The notes: a model not told the origin generated them from the letters alone. A DNA stretch of 64,000 nucleotides from Paenibacillus sp. FSL A5-0031 (GCF_001956295.1 NZ_MRTD01000018.1:89991-153990); one strand, 5' to 3'. Positions 28,995 to 38,498 are shown, counted from the stretch's first letter. Numbers and translations are program-made.

Positions 28995-29033
28995 CCCCTC
29001 CCTTATGATGGAACTACATCAATAAGAGAGGGG
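28995..29033 (+). promoter_or_regulatory. Hairpin covering the ribosome site of the next gene
   Basis: CCCCTCCCTTATGATG pairs with CATCAATAAGAGAGGGG (one mismatch, one bulge) around a 6-base loop. The right arm contains the AGAGAGGGG ribosome site of the permease at 29039, so folding would hide it. It lacks a T-run and is not a normal terminator. Confidence 0.6.
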
Positions 29034-29038
29034 TATTC

Positions 29039-29956
29039 ATGATGAGAAAAAGCCTCAAGCCGCTTAGCAATCAGCATAACTTAACCGCATATACCTTTTT
29101 GCTGCCATGGCTGATCGGGTTTTTCTGCCTGACGCTCGGTCCAATGCTTGGATCGTTTTATTTGTCGCTCACGAAGTATGATTTATTAACGTCGCCAAAA
29201 TGGATTGGTTTTTCAAATTATATTAACATTTTTAAAGATGACGAAACCTTCTCGAATTCCTTGTGGCTTACAATCAAATACGTGTTCATTTCCGTTCCGC
29301 TGCGTCTTGCTTTCGCGCTGATGGTCGCTATGGTTCTAAACAAAGGTATTCGAGCGCTAGGCATTTACCGTACCGTGTACTATATCCCTTCGTTGCTCGG
29401 GGGCAGTGTCGCTATTGCGATTGTGTGGAGACAGATTTTTGATGGCAGCGGCCTTGTGAATCAGTTTCTTGGCTGGTTCGGCATTCAAGGACCTTCGTGG
29501 ATTTCCCATCCGAGCTACATTGTTTATACCATTATTTCATTGTCCGTGTGGCAATTTGGTTCAGCGATGGTAATCTTCCTTGCAGGCCTTAAACAAGTGC
29601 CACTTGATCTGTATGAGGCAGCTCAAGTAGATGGAGCAGGCAAGGCGCGTCAATTTTTTCGCATTACGCTTCCTATGATTTCTCCCGTTATTTTCTTTAA
29701 TCTCGTGATGAGCATTATTAATTCTTTTCAAGCGTTTACACCTGCATTTGTCATTGGCGACGGCCGTGGAGGCCCGCTTGATGCGACCATGTTCTACACC
29801 CTGTACTTGTATATGAAAGGCTTCTCGTTCTTCGATATGGGTTATGCATCCGCGTTAGCCTGGATTATGCTGCTGATCATCGGGGCGTTTACAGCCATTA
29901 TTTTTGCAACATCGAAATATTGGGTATTTTACGGTGACAGCAAGGAAGGGAGGTAA
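29039..29956 (+). CDS. Sugar ABC transporter permease, MalF/UgpA/LplB type
   Basis: The protein has 305 residues and six membrane helices (opening TFLLPWLIGFFCLTLGPMLG), with the EAA loop YEAAQVDGAGKARQFFRITL near residue 195. ATG 29039 and 29042 are both possible starts. The gene is first in a transport operon in which the binding-protein gene comes last, reversed from the first system. It forms half of a CUT1 channel. Confidence 0.93.
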   Translation: MMRKSLKPLSNQHNLTAYTFLLPWLIGFFCLTLGPMLGSFYLSLTKYDLLTSPKWIGFSNYINIFKDDETFSNSLWLTIKYVFISVPLRLAFALMVAMVLNKGIRALGIYRTVYYIPSLLGGSVAIAIVWRQIFDGSGLVNQFLGWFGIQGPSWISHPSYIVYTIISLSVWQFGSAMVIFLAGLKQVPLDLYEAAQVDGAGKARQFFRITLPMISPVIFFNLVMSIINSFQAFTPAFVIGDGRGGPLDATMFYTLYLYMKGFSFFDMGYASALAWIMLLIIGAFTAIIFATSKYWVFYGDSKEGR

Positions 29957-29963
29957 GGCAGCT

Positions 29964-30800
29964 ATGCAAGTGAGAAAGTTAAATGGATTAACTAAACATA
30001 CGATCATCATCATCTTTGGCATCGCCATGCTTTACCCGGTACTCTGGTTAATAAGCAGCTCTTTCAAGCCTAATGAGCTGATCTTTACACAGCCGGGATT
30101 ATGGTCAAGCTCATTCACTCTGGATAATTACATTAACGGCTGGCGCGGCTTTCAGGGAATCGCATTTAGTAAGTTTTTTGCAAACTCATGGCTGATATCG
30201 ATTCTAAGCGTGCTTGGCAATGTGATTACGTGCTCCTTAGCAGCCTTTGCGTTCGCGCGGTTGAATTTTAAGTTTCAGAAGCTTTGGTTTTCGTTAATGC
30301 TGGTGACGATTATGCTTCCCTATCATGTGACGCTTGTTCCGCAATACGTCATCTATAATGAGCTGCAATGGATCAATACGTATTTTCCGCTCGTTCTGCC
30401 AAAATGGCTGGCGCATGATTCCTTTTTTATTCTCATGATGGTGCAGTTTATCCGCGGAATTCCGAGAGAGCTGGATGAAAGTGCGACGATTGACGGCTGC
30501 AGTCCGCGGCAAATTTATTTCCGCATTATCATTCCGCTCTTAGTACCCGCTTTGATATCCGCCGCTATTTTCACTTTTATTTGGTCATGGGATGATTTTT
30601 TCAGCCAAATGATCTACTTGAGTGATATTAAGCTGTTTACAGTGCAGCTGGGAATTCGTTCTTTATTTGATCCTACTGGTCAATCGGATTGGGGCGCGCT
30701 GCTTGCCATGTCGGCATTGTCGCTTGTGCCAATCACGCTAATATTCCTTATTTTTCAACGCTATTTCTTGGATGGCATCGCAACTACCGGTTTGAAATGA
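29964..30800 (+). CDS. Sugar ABC transporter permease, MalG/UgpE type
   Basis: The start is ATG 29964, with GGGAGG 10 bases upstream; a longer frame runs back into the preceding gene but has no ribosome site. The protein has 278 residues and six membrane helices, with the EAA loop LDESATIDGCSPRQIYFRII and the C-terminal FQRYFLDGIATTGLK. It partners the permease just upstream. Confidence 0.93.
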   Translation: MQVRKLNGLTKHTIIIIFGIAMLYPVLWLISSSFKPNELIFTQPGLWSSSFTLDNYINGWRGFQGIAFSKFFANSWLISILSVLGNVITCSLAAFAFARLNFKFQKLWFSLMLVTIMLPYHVTLVPQYVIYNELQWINTYFPLVLPKWLAHDSFFILMMVQFIRGIPRELDESATIDGCSPRQIYFRIIIPLLVPALISAAIFTFIWSWDDFFSQMIYLSDIKLFTVQLGIRSLFDPTGQSDWGALLAMSALSLVPITLIFLIFQRYFLDGIATTGLK

Positions 30801-30860
30801 TAATGTGTATTCTTGCTTGATAACCGAAAAAATTGATAATGAATACCCGAAGGAATGAAA

Positions 30861-30876
30861 TTCCGTATAAACGGAA
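30861..30876 (+). repeat. Short hairpin between permease and binding-protein genes
   Basis: TTCCGT-ATAA-ACGGAA, flanked by outer complementary bases (ATACCC...GGGTA). A stabilising or processing hairpin that sets binding-protein mRNA level apart from the permeases is possible. There is no T-run. Confidence 0.4.
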
Positions 30877-30934
30877 ATCAGGGTAGCATCACAAGTGAAA
30901 GCGAATTCATAATAGAGTATTGGGGGAAATCAAA

Positions 30935-32263
30935 ATGAAACAGCGGTTGCTTATTTTGGCTTTAGGAATGTTAATGGTGTTCACTGCGGCATGCTCAGGT
31001 GGTACGGGCAGTGGAGGATCAAGCAATGAAAAAGAGAAAAACGGAAATGAGTCAAGTGAAGCAAAACAAGTAGAACTGCGCATTATGTGGTGGGGAGATC
31101 AAAAGAGGGCGGATATTACAAACGAGGCGTTGAAAATTTTCCAAGAGAAAAACCCATCCATTAAGGTTGTTGGCGAGTTTGCCCCATCCACTGGCTATTT
31201 CGATAAGCTTAATACGCAGCTTGCTTCCGGCACAGCGCCAGACATTTTTTTCTTAGGAGGAAATGTGGTCGATTATGCGAATAAGGAAGTGCTTCTAGAT
31301 CTTTCTCCATACGTGGATAAAGAGCTTAATTTAAGCGATATGGATCAATCGATGATTCAATACGGCACGATCGGCGGCAAGCTTCTTCATATTTCTGCTG
31401 GTGCTAATGCACGCGGAGTCGTTGTGAATAAGACGATGTTCGAGAAAGCGGGCCTTCCCGTTCCTGAGGATGGTTGGAATTGGGAAGACTTTGCACGAAT
31501 CAGCAAAGAGATCTCGGACAAACTGGGCAGCGGTGTCTATGGTACTTACAACATGTCCATTGATGGAATGGATATCGGCCTGAAGCAGCAAGGTAAACAG
31601 CTTTATGATATGGATAAAGGGACGCTGGGCTTCGAAGAGGCTGACGTGTTAAAATGGTTCCAATATTGGGATGAAACGATGAAAGCCGGCGGTGTTGTCC
31701 CTTCCGAGCTGCAAGTATCCAATCCTCCCGGCGATACAAGTAAGTCATTAGTTGTCACAGGAAAAGTAGCGATGAGCTTAATTCCGTCCAATCAATTGGC
31801 AGCATTGCAAGGACTTACGCAAGATGAGCTGATTATGGTACAGCTGCCGCGCGGCGAGAAGGGAACAGGCGTAGTATTCGAGTCAAGCCAAGGTTTGTCG
31901 GGTTATGCCAAGACCAAACATCCAAACGAGGTAGCGACGTTGTTGAGTTTCTTCATTAATGATCCCGATGTTGCTAAATTGTTAGGCAATGATCGCGGTG
32001 TACCAGTGGTTGCGGCTAACCGCAAGCTTCTTGAAACTAGCGCAAACAGCGTAGAGAAAATAGTTTATGACTACACGAGCCGCGTTTCAGAAGCGACAAA
32101 CAAGGAGCCGTTTGCGGTCAGCTACAATCCTCCGGGCTTCTCTGAATATTCCAAGCTTGCCGAATCGACGATGTATGAAATTGGTTTCGGACGCAAGAGC
32201 GTAGAAGTGGCTGTTAAGGACTTTTATAATGGCACTCTGAAAATATTCAAAAACAATCAATAG
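30935..32263 (+). CDS. Family-1 extracellular sugar-binding lipoprotein (second system)
   Basis: The start is ATG 30935 after GGGGGAA; a TTG five codons earlier lies before that site. It has 442 residues with lipobox TAAC (Cys20). The mature sequence LRIMWWGDQKRADITNEAL and the repeated aromatic/WNWEDFARISKEI motif are typical of SBP_bac_1. It is the third gene of this transport operon and the extracytoplasmic receptor. The ligand is unknown. Confidence 0.93.
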   Translation: MKQRLLILALGMLMVFTAACSGGTGSGGSSNEKEKNGNESSEAKQVELRIMWWGDQKRADITNEALKIFQEKNPSIKVVGEFAPSTGYFDKLNTQLASGTAPDIFFLGGNVVDYANKEVLLDLSPYVDKELNLSDMDQSMIQYGTIGGKLLHISAGANARGVVVNKTMFEKAGLPVPEDGWNWEDFARISKEISDKLGSGVYGTYNMSIDGMDIGLKQQGKQLYDMDKGTLGFEEADVLKWFQYWDETMKAGGVVPSELQVSNPPGDTSKSLVVTGKVAMSLIPSNQLAALQGLTQDELIMVQLPRGEKGTGVVFESSQGLSGYAKTKHPNEVATLLSFFINDPDVAKLLGNDRGVPVVAANRKLLETSANSVEKIVYDYTSRVSEATNKEPFAVSYNPPGFSEYSKLAESTMYEIGFGRKSVEVAVKDFYNGTLKIFKNNQ

Positions 32264-32298
32264 TTTCCTGTGAGTTGGGATTAGCAATGCATGAATAG

Positions 32299-32326
32299 AC
32301 AGGCTGCCTCGCGGCAGTCTGTTTTA
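32299..32326 (+). terminator. Terminator after the second binding-protein gene
   Basis: ACAGGCTGCC pairs with GGCAGTCTGT (one G-U) around a 4-base loop, followed by TTTT. The short T-run may allow some read-through into the glycosidase-like gene. Confidence 0.65.
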
Positions 32327-32372
32327 CATTTAGTCGAGAAAGCATTTAAATCGGAAAAGCGAGGCGATTAGG

Positions 32373-34025
32373 ATGAGCGAATCATTGCTGAAGCAGCTTC
32401 GAGAGCTGTCTATAGATGAGAAGATTGGCGAGTTGAAGATTCCATCTCATAAAAATAGCCTTGAGGAATGGAAGCAATCCGGAATACGTTTTACTACACG
32501 TTCAGGCAAGCTTGAGCAGGTCTATTATGCAGCAGTGCGCAAACTGCTTGATTGTATTGTTCCAACGGGCGGCGAAGAGCCGATTTTGCAAGAAGGAGGA
32601 ATCTATCTCGGCTGTTGGCTGGAAAGTACAGGAACGATTAATGCTGAGCTGCTTTCTCGCTTTATACCTTCCGTATCGGATGCAACTTTCCGCTCGTTTG
32701 CCGTGCACCAGCGTGAGGATGGTTTGTTGCCCTATAAAGTAACGGAGCATGGTCCTGCATTTCGGCAGATTCAGCTGGTGACGCCGCTTGCACGCAGTAT
32801 ATGGAACCACTATAAGCTGAATCAAGCGGGGAAGCCGTTTTTGCAAACGATGTATACTGCGATGGCAAGCTACGATGAGTGGCTGGTTCAATACCGAAAT
32901 ACCCGTGGAACAGGTTGTGTAGAGGCATTCAGTACTTTTGATACGGGGCATGATCTTTCACCGCGGTTCTGGCATGTCCCTGACACCCCTCATCTTAATG
33001 ATGCAGCGCAAATGAATCCTGATTCACCGATATTACCTTTTTTGGCGCCGGATTTAACCGCAAATGTGTATTGTCAACGTCTTTACTTGGCTCGTATTGC
33101 AGAAGAGCTTGGGCTTCCTAGCAAGCAGCACTGGCTAGCGAAAGCCGAAGAGAGCTTAACGAGCTTGTATCGTTATTGCTTTGATGAAGAGGATCATTTC
33201 TTCTATGATCGAGACCGAAACGACGAGCTAGTGCGAGTACAATCGGATGTGCTGCTGCGCGTAATGGCATGCGAAGTAGGGGATCAGGCTTTTTTTGATA
33301 CGATGCTCAGACGTTATTTATTGAATACAAGCAAATTTTTTGCCAAATATCCATTTACTTCGATGGCTATGGACGATCCGCGCTTTGATCCGTTCTCTAG
33401 CTACAATAGCTGGGGAGGCGCATCGAACTTCCTTAGCTTGATTCGCGCACCTCATGCTTTCGAGCATCATGGACGTCACGTTGAACTCACTTGGGTGATG
33501 TACCCGATCTTAGCTTCATTTACCAAAGCAACCCGCTTTGCGCAGGCGGTTAGCCCGTGGACGGGAGACGAGGGATTTACTGAGGCGTATTCTCCATCGA
33601 TATTGTGCCTGTTAGATTATGTAGAGCGTTTATGCGGTATTTTGCCTAGACCAGACGGCGAACTATGGTTTACGGGACTTGTACCCTACAATATGGATCA
33701 TGGAGAAGAGATTACTGGTGAGACAGGCTACAGCCGAATCGTGGATGGTGTTACCTATGAACTGTTAAATTTGCAGACGGGGTCGGAGTTGTATCGGAAT
33801 GGAGAAAGCTTCATCCGTTTTCCAAGCGGCATTCGCGTGATTACCGATCGTGAGGGTCAATTGAAGGGGATCATTGGTATGAGTGTGCGTGAGATTCAGG
33901 GTGCAATGATTTATAATAATCAAGAGATTCCTTTTCATGTGAAAGGCAATGAGTATTTGGCCTATGAGAACGGCAAGTTTAGTGTGGAGCGTGCAATTGG
34001 CTTCGTAAATCCAACTTACCGTTAA
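32373..34025 (+). CDS. MGH1/GH63-like (alpha/alpha)6-barrel protein, probable glycosidase
   Basis: The 550-residue protein has no signal peptide. GCVEAFSTFDTGHDLSPRFW near residue 185, SSYNSWGGASNFLSLIRAPHA near 345 and HVELTWVMYPILASF are arranged as in uncharacterised alpha-barrel glycosidase-like proteins of sugar loci. Repeated helix pairs run through the whole chain. The catalytic acids cannot be fixed by eye. It follows the second ABC system and probably degrades the imported glycan in the cytoplasm. Confidence 0.7.
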   Translation: MSESLLKQLRELSIDEKIGELKIPSHKNSLEEWKQSGIRFTTRSGKLEQVYYAAVRKLLDCIVPTGGEEPILQEGGIYLGCWLESTGTINAELLSRFIPSVSDATFRSFAVHQREDGLLPYKVTEHGPAFRQIQLVTPLARSIWNHYKLNQAGKPFLQTMYTAMASYDEWLVQYRNTRGTGCVEAFSTFDTGHDLSPRFWHVPDTPHLNDAAQMNPDSPILPFLAPDLTANVYCQRLYLARIAEELGLPSKQHWLAKAEESLTSLYRYCFDEEDHFFYDRDRNDELVRVQSDVLLRVMACEVGDQAFFDTMLRRYLLNTSKFFAKYPFTSMAMDDPRFDPFSSYNSWGGASNFLSLIRAPHAFEHHGRHVELTWVMYPILASFTKATRFAQAVSPWTGDEGFTEAYSPSILCLLDYVERLCGILPRPDGELWFTGLVPYNMDHGEEITGETGYSRIVDGVTYELLNLQTGSELYRNGESFIRFPSGIRVITDREGQLKGIIGMSVREIQGAMIYNNQEIPFHVKGNEYLAYENGKFSVERAIGFVNPTYR

Positions 34026-34070
34026 TTGCGGGGTTGAAAAGTGATTGTTGAGGTTCATTGTGCAACAAAG

Positions 34071-34109
34071 AACAAGCCTTGAACCCGATTGGGCTCAAGG
34101 CTTGTTTTG
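34071..34109. terminator. Bidirectional terminator between convergent genes
   Basis: AACAAGCCTTGA and TCAAGGCTTGTT form a perfect 12-bp stem, flanked by A on the left and TTTTG on the right. Confidence 0.88.
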
Positions 34110-35291
34110 TTATTGAGGCAGCTGTGACAGACGACGTTCCCTTATCAGCACGATAGACATAATCGTTATTGAAATAGAGACTAGCGCAATTGGAATGACG
34201 AATATGGATGGATCGTACCCTTCGATAAATAATGGTAACAAATATCCGATTAATGATGCCGTTAGTGAAATGAAAACGTACAAGCTAGCGCCGAATCCGG
34301 TCCGGCCTGCGAACATGCGCTGCACATACCCCATCGCTACTCCGTACAAGATGGATACAAAAAAAGAATAAATCGGCTGAATGAGGAAAAAAACGATTAA
34401 TGGCGAGTGCAGGGCATAAATCGTATAAGTAATAAGCGCCCCAAAGCCGCCGATTAAAATAATTATTTTGCTGCCGTATTTCGCCGCCCAATACCCGGCG
34501 ATGGTCATGAACAACAGCTCGAATACGGCTTGGGAGCTCCAAATATATGACATATATTCCGGCTTGCCGAACAACGTTTTTACAACAAGCGGCAAATACA
34601 ATCCGCGAATGGCATCTGCGCATGCAAGCAGCAGCAGAGCGATTAACATAATGAGGGAAAAAGGCTCACTCGCCCCCATATTAGCTTGTTTTTTCTCTTC
34701 AGAGTGTTCCCGGTAGAACAACAGCAGGATAACGAGCATAGCGTAACCTGCAAAATTGCCCCATAATACACCTTGAAACGTAGCAATCAAATACAAATTC
34801 GCTCCTGCCAGCAAACCGCAAAAAAAACCAACACTGTACCCTGCGCGCAGCCAAATTTGTGCCATCTCCACAATATCCCCGGCAAGTCTAGCAAAATGAT
34901 TCCGAGATATAGCGAACAATTGTCCCATAATGAGTCCGGACGGAGCGCTCACAACACACATGCCGATCAGTGCCTGGACATAACCTTCTGCGTTCATGTA
35001 AATGAACAAACCGACGAGACATAACAAAGCAGCGACAATGACCAGTCTTTTTCTGCTGCGCAGCTTATCGCTTAACAGTCCAACTGTAATCGTAGTTCCC
35101 ATATTGAGCAGCAGCGACACAACGAAGATCGATACAACTTCATTCTTTGAAAGCCCGATGCTCTCACTTAAATAAATTGCATTCATCGGTGCTAGAATGC
35201 CCATGCCGATGCCATAACAAAATAAGGTGAAAAGCATCCTGCCTGCACCATCCACTTGCAAAAAACGTTTCATATCTGCGGCAATACGCAT
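34110..35291 (-). CDS. MFS transporter, sugar-efflux (SET)-like
   Basis: About 393 residues and 12 membrane helices. LLSDKLRSRKRLVIVAALL is the family loop motif; the arrangement FAGRTGFGASLYVFISLTASLIGYLLPLF resembles SetA-type sugar efflux proteins. The start is uncertain: ATG 35291 has GGAG 10 bases upstream, TTG 35297 is possible, and the frame is open to 35327. There is no partner gene on this strand. Export of a sugar or glycoside is a guess from family and neighbourhood. Confidence 0.8.
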   Translation of the reverse strand: MRIAADMKRFLQVDGAGRMLFTLFCYGIGMGILAPMNAIYLSESIGLSKNEVVSIFVVSLLLNMGTTITVGLLSDKLRSRKRLVIVAALLCLVGLFIYMNAEGYVQALIGMCVVSAPSGLIMGQLFAISRNHFARLAGDIVEMAQIWLRAGYSVGFFCGLLAGANLYLIATFQGVLWGNFAGYAMLVILLLFYREHSEEKKQANMGASEPFSLIMLIALLLLACADAIRGLYLPLVVKTLFGKPEYMSYIWSSQAVFELLFMTIAGYWAAKYGSKIIILIGGFGALITYTIYALHSPLIVFFLIQPIYSFFVSILYGVAMGYVQRMFAGRTGFGASLYVFISLTASLIGYLLPLFIEGYDPSIFVIPIALVSISITIMSIVLIRERRLSQLPQ

Positions 35292-35471
35292 CTTCAACCT
35301 GCTCCATTCTCCTCGTGATCTTGCCAAATTCTAACAAAGTGTAGCTCACTTTTCTCTTGTTGTCTAGAAGAAAACAGTGGCTTTATACAGAGACAAGAGC
35401 CAATAGTTGGAGATATTAGTAAATGAAATCGTAACCCCTTGCTGATCAGGGCATTAAAATGAATACTTTTC

Positions 35472-35498
35472 TGTAACAAAACACCTTTGTTATTTGTC
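35472..35498 (+). promoter_or_regulatory. Candidate ECF41 promoter
   Basis: TGTAACA, 16 bases, TGTC. This matches the ECF41 consensus as I recall it (TGTCACA-N16-CGTC) with one change in each element. It lies just before the FAD oxidoreductase whose downstream neighbour is an ECF41-type sigma factor. Confidence 0.55.
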
Positions 35499-35526
35499 AT
35501 ATAAGCAAAAACTTGAGGTGATCATT

Positions 35527-36843
35527 ATGATTGAGCTCAAAACAGCCTATGACGCAGTCATTATTGGCGGAGGTTTGTCTGGTCTGACAGCTTCTATTTA
35601 TTTGGCTAAAGCAGGATTACGTGTGCTGCTAGTCGAAAAGTCCAATCGATTGGGCGGTCGAGCGTTAACGGTGAAAAAGAAAGGAGCGTATCTCAACCTG
35701 GGTGTGCATGCTTTCTATCAGGATGGGGTAGGCGAGGAAGTGCTAAAAGAGCTTGATCTCAAGCTAAAAGGTGCCAATCCACCACCATCAGTGGCCGCAA
35801 TATGGAACAATAAAGTGTTTCCTTTACCAACTGGACCCGTTCAATTGATGACATCTAAATTGTTCTCGTTTACCGGGAAAATAGAGCTAGCACGGTTTAT
35901 GATGAAATTAGCTAAAATCGATACAACGAAACTCGAAAGGGTAACATTCCGAGAATGGGCTGAAAAGGAAGTTCAAGATCCGATGATTAGGCATGTTATT
36001 TATTCGATTTGTCGGACGAACACCTTTGTACCGCACCCAGAGCTGCTAATAGCCTCAATCGCTGTGAAGCAATTGCAGCGAACGTTTGGCGGAAAGGCAT
36101 TTTATATTGAAAAGGGGTGGGTAAATCTTGTAGATGCGCTAAAGCAAAAAGCAGAGCAAGCCTCGGTTACGATTGTGACTGGTCGTTCAGTAGTTGGAAT
36201 TGTACCAGACAAAGCAGGTTTGCGAGTCAGTTTTACGGATGGAGAGTCATTGGTGATTTCGTCTGTCATCGTGGCCGCTGGTCTAGGAGATGCATGCAAG
36301 CTTGTAAAGGACGCTAATCAGAACCTGCTTTCTAATTGGAAGGAGCAAGCGCATACGATAAAAGCGGCTTGTTTGGATCTTGTATTGCATCGTCTACCGA
36401 ATCCAAGCGCGTCCTTCATCGCTGGCTTCTGGTTGGATGCTCCTATTTTTTATAACAACCCAACCTCCGTTGCGAGCCATAACGACGATGGGGATTCTGT
36501 CGTCATTCATATGATTAAGCAGCTTGGAGAAAATCCGAGCTATCCCAAAGAGGATGAACAGCACTTGGAGCAAGCGCTGGATCTTATGCAGCCGGGATGG
36601 CGCGAAGTAGAAGCTACCCGTCAGTTTTTACCGAATATAACGGTTGCTCATGATTTTGCTTCTATTGATAAGAATGGCATTTATCCAGGGCCGGAAGTTC
36701 CGGAAATCCCAGGTCTTTATGTTGCGGGAGATTGGACCGGTCATGTTGGAGAAACTTTGGTTGATGCTGTGCTTGCTGGCGCTAGAAGAGCCGCACAAGC
36801 CGTAATTAGACAACATAAAGGTATGAATGGGAGTGACATGTGA
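35527..36843 (+). CDS. FAD-dependent oxidoreductase, phytoene-desaturase/amine-oxidase-like
   Basis: The start ATG 35527 has GAGGTGATC upstream; an earlier in-frame ATG (35494) falls inside the candidate promoter. About 438 residues. It opens with AVIIGGGLSGLTASIYLAKAG (ADP-binding fold) and LLVEKSNRLGGRALT, and closes with the FAD motif GLYVAGDWTGHVGETLVDAVLAGARRA, all typical of CrtI/protoporphyrinogen-oxidase-like flavoproteins. It overlaps the sigma-factor gene by four bases. ECF41 sigma factors are usually paired with an oxidoreductase, decarboxylase or epimerase, and this is the expected partner. The substrate is unknown. Confidence 0.88.
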   Translation: MIELKTAYDAVIIGGGLSGLTASIYLAKAGLRVLLVEKSNRLGGRALTVKKKGAYLNLGVHAFYQDGVGEEVLKELDLKLKGANPPPSVAAIWNNKVFPLPTGPVQLMTSKLFSFTGKIELARFMMKLAKIDTTKLERVTFREWAEKEVQDPMIRHVIYSICRTNTFVPHPELLIASIAVKQLQRTFGGKAFYIEKGWVNLVDALKQKAEQASVTIVTGRSVVGIVPDKAGLRVSFTDGESLVISSVIVAAGLGDACKLVKDANQNLLSNWKEQAHTIKAACLDLVLHRLPNPSASFIAGFWLDAPIFYNNPTSVASHNDDGDSVVIHMIKQLGENPSYPKEDEQHLEQALDLMQPGWREVEATRQFLPNITVAHDFASIDKNGIYPGPEVPEIPGLYVAGDWTGHVGETLVDAVLAGARRAAQAVIRQHKGMNGSDM

Positions 36844-37709
36844 ATATGGAACAGCTATATGTTGAATTGAAGCCGTTATTATTTTCGCTCGCTTATCAAA
36901 TGATGGGCAGTGTCGCGGATGCGGAGGATATTGTTCAGGACGCGTTTATCTCTTTGCATGAAGATCAGTCTGATCATATTCAGTTTATTAAAGCGTATAT
37001 GTGCAAAGTAGTTACGAATAAATGCCTGAATAAGTTGAATTCGACAAGCAGGCAGCGGGAATTGTATGTGGGGCCATGGCTGCCAGAGCCTCTCGTTACG
37101 AGTGGTGTTAACTCAAACGATCCGCTCCAACTATACATTTCGAAGGAAATGTTGTCTACCGCATACTTGCTGTTATTGCAGCAGCTGACCGCCGTAGAGC
37201 GTGTTGTTTTTCTACTAAGGGAGCTATTTCATTATCCATTTCAAGATATTGCCGCTATTCTCGATAAGAGCAGCGGAAACTGTAGGCAAATTTTTTATAG
37301 GGCAAAAAAAAGCATAGGGTCCTCTTCCAGCAGTAAATTGGCTCCGCAGGAGATTGCTAGTCCTATGATGGAGGAATTCGTAAACGCGATCATTTCTGGC
37401 AATATCAATCGCATGCTGGCGATTCTTTCCACGGAAACAGTATTGTATACGGATGGAGGCGGCAAAACAAATGCGGCTCTGCGTCCGATTGTTGGGCAAA
37501 ATCTTATTATCCGTTATTTTACGGCGATTAGGCCGGAAGTTCCTTCAGATTTCACTTGTGATGTTGTTGAACTAAATGGAAATAGCGGCATTGTGATTAA
37601 GTCTGGTCAGCTTACGTTTTCGGTTATTACCTTTCATATCAAAGACAACGTCATTTCGGACATTTATATCGTCATGAATCCAGAGAAGCTGCGCCATTTT
37701 AATAGATAG
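36840..37709 (+). CDS. ECF41-type RNA polymerase sigma factor with SnoaL-like C-terminal domain
   Basis: The GTG at 36840 has GGGAG at proper distance; an ATG two codons later is the alternative. About 289 residues. Sigma-2 (~6-70, QMMGSVADAEDIVQDAF), sigma-4 (~112-160, LTAVERVVFLLRELFHYPF), then a ~115-residue SnoaL-like domain. The latter has the DGGGK motif (~205) and ends in NPEKLRHF; both are hallmarks of ECF41 sigma factors, in which the extension, not an anti-sigma factor, controls activity. Likely targets are its own promoter region upstream of the flavoprotein gene. Confidence 0.92.
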   Translation: MNMEQLYVELKPLLFSLAYQMMGSVADAEDIVQDAFISLHEDQSDHIQFIKAYMCKVVTNKCLNKLNSTSRQRELYVGPWLPEPLVTSGVNSNDPLQLYISKEMLSTAYLLLLQQLTAVERVVFLLRELFHYPFQDIAAILDKSSGNCRQIFYRAKKSIGSSSSSKLAPQEIASPMMEEFVNAIISGNINRMLAILSTETVLYTDGGGKTNAALRPIVGQNLIIRYFTAIRPEVPSDFTCDVVELNGNSGIVIKSGQLTFSVITFHIKDNVISDIYIVMNPEKLRHFNR

Positions 37710-37720
37710 AAAATAAATAA

Positions 37721-37762
37721 AAAAACAACCATAACAGCAGAGATGCAGTTATGGTTGTTTTG
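37721..37762. terminator. Bidirectional terminator after the sigma-factor gene
   Basis: AACAACCATAAC and GTTATGGTTGTT form a perfect 12-bp stem with A-rich and T-rich flanks. Confidence 0.88.
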
Positions 37763-37769
37763 GCTCGTA

Positions 37770-38300
37770 TTAGACCAAGAAATATCGAATCAAGCCTAAG
37801 AGGGCGAAGCAGAATAAAGCGGTACCAGAACCAATACCTGTAATTGCGCTATGGGCTACCTTAAGCTTTGGAGATATGAATAAAGTACTGATGGCAACGG
37901 CAACCAACAATGCAGCAAGTAAATATAAACTGGGATCATTGAAAACATGTTTCAAACTAATAAAATGAATACCAACAATAAAGGCAATCCAAGGGGAAAC
38001 GTATTTGCTGCGTTTTGTTTTTATAAATACAAAAGCACCCGCACCAGCCAAAATAATCTCAGTGTATACCGAAATCAAATAGTTTTTGAAAGATGATTGA
38101 TTAGACAAAGCGGAGGGTGCGTCCCAGTTCGTTATACTAAGGTAGACGCCTGCCAAGCATACTAAAAGTGCAATGCCAGATGCTATGCCAATGTATTTGC
38201 GCCAACTCGCTCTAGGATTTTCTTGTGCCCAGCCAAACCAACTGAAACTAAACATGCCAAATATAGCTGCATACATAGTGTAATCTCGAAGATAATCCAT
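37770..38300 (-). CDS. Integral membrane protein of unknown function
   Basis: The start is ATG 38300 after AGGAGGG. About 176 residues and five to six hydrophobic helices. It begins MDYLRDYTMYAAIFGMFSF; FGWAQENP sits in the first loop. I do not recognise a named family. It stands alone between terminators and has no obvious partner. Confidence 0.7.
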   Translation of the reverse strand: MDYLRDYTMYAAIFGMFSFSWFGWAQENPRASWRKYIGIASGIALLVCLAGVYLSITNWDAPSALSNQSSFKNYLISVYTEIILAGAGAFVFIKTKRSKYVSPWIAFIVGIHFISLKHVFNDPSLYLLAALLVAVAISTLFISPKLKVAHSAITGIGSGTALFCFALLGLIRYFLV

Positions 38301-38498
38301 ACAAACCCTCCTGTTGGACAATTGTTTTATTTGGATTCCTTTTCCATTATACCATCAGTGGGCTTTTTTAGATTAAAAGGTTTTCGGTTTTATAGCATTG
38401 AAAATAAGTAAAGTGCTGGGAATACACGGTAATTCATGATAGTATCTATAGTACACAAACCTAATTAAACTCAAATCCAATATATAGGAGGAATGTAC

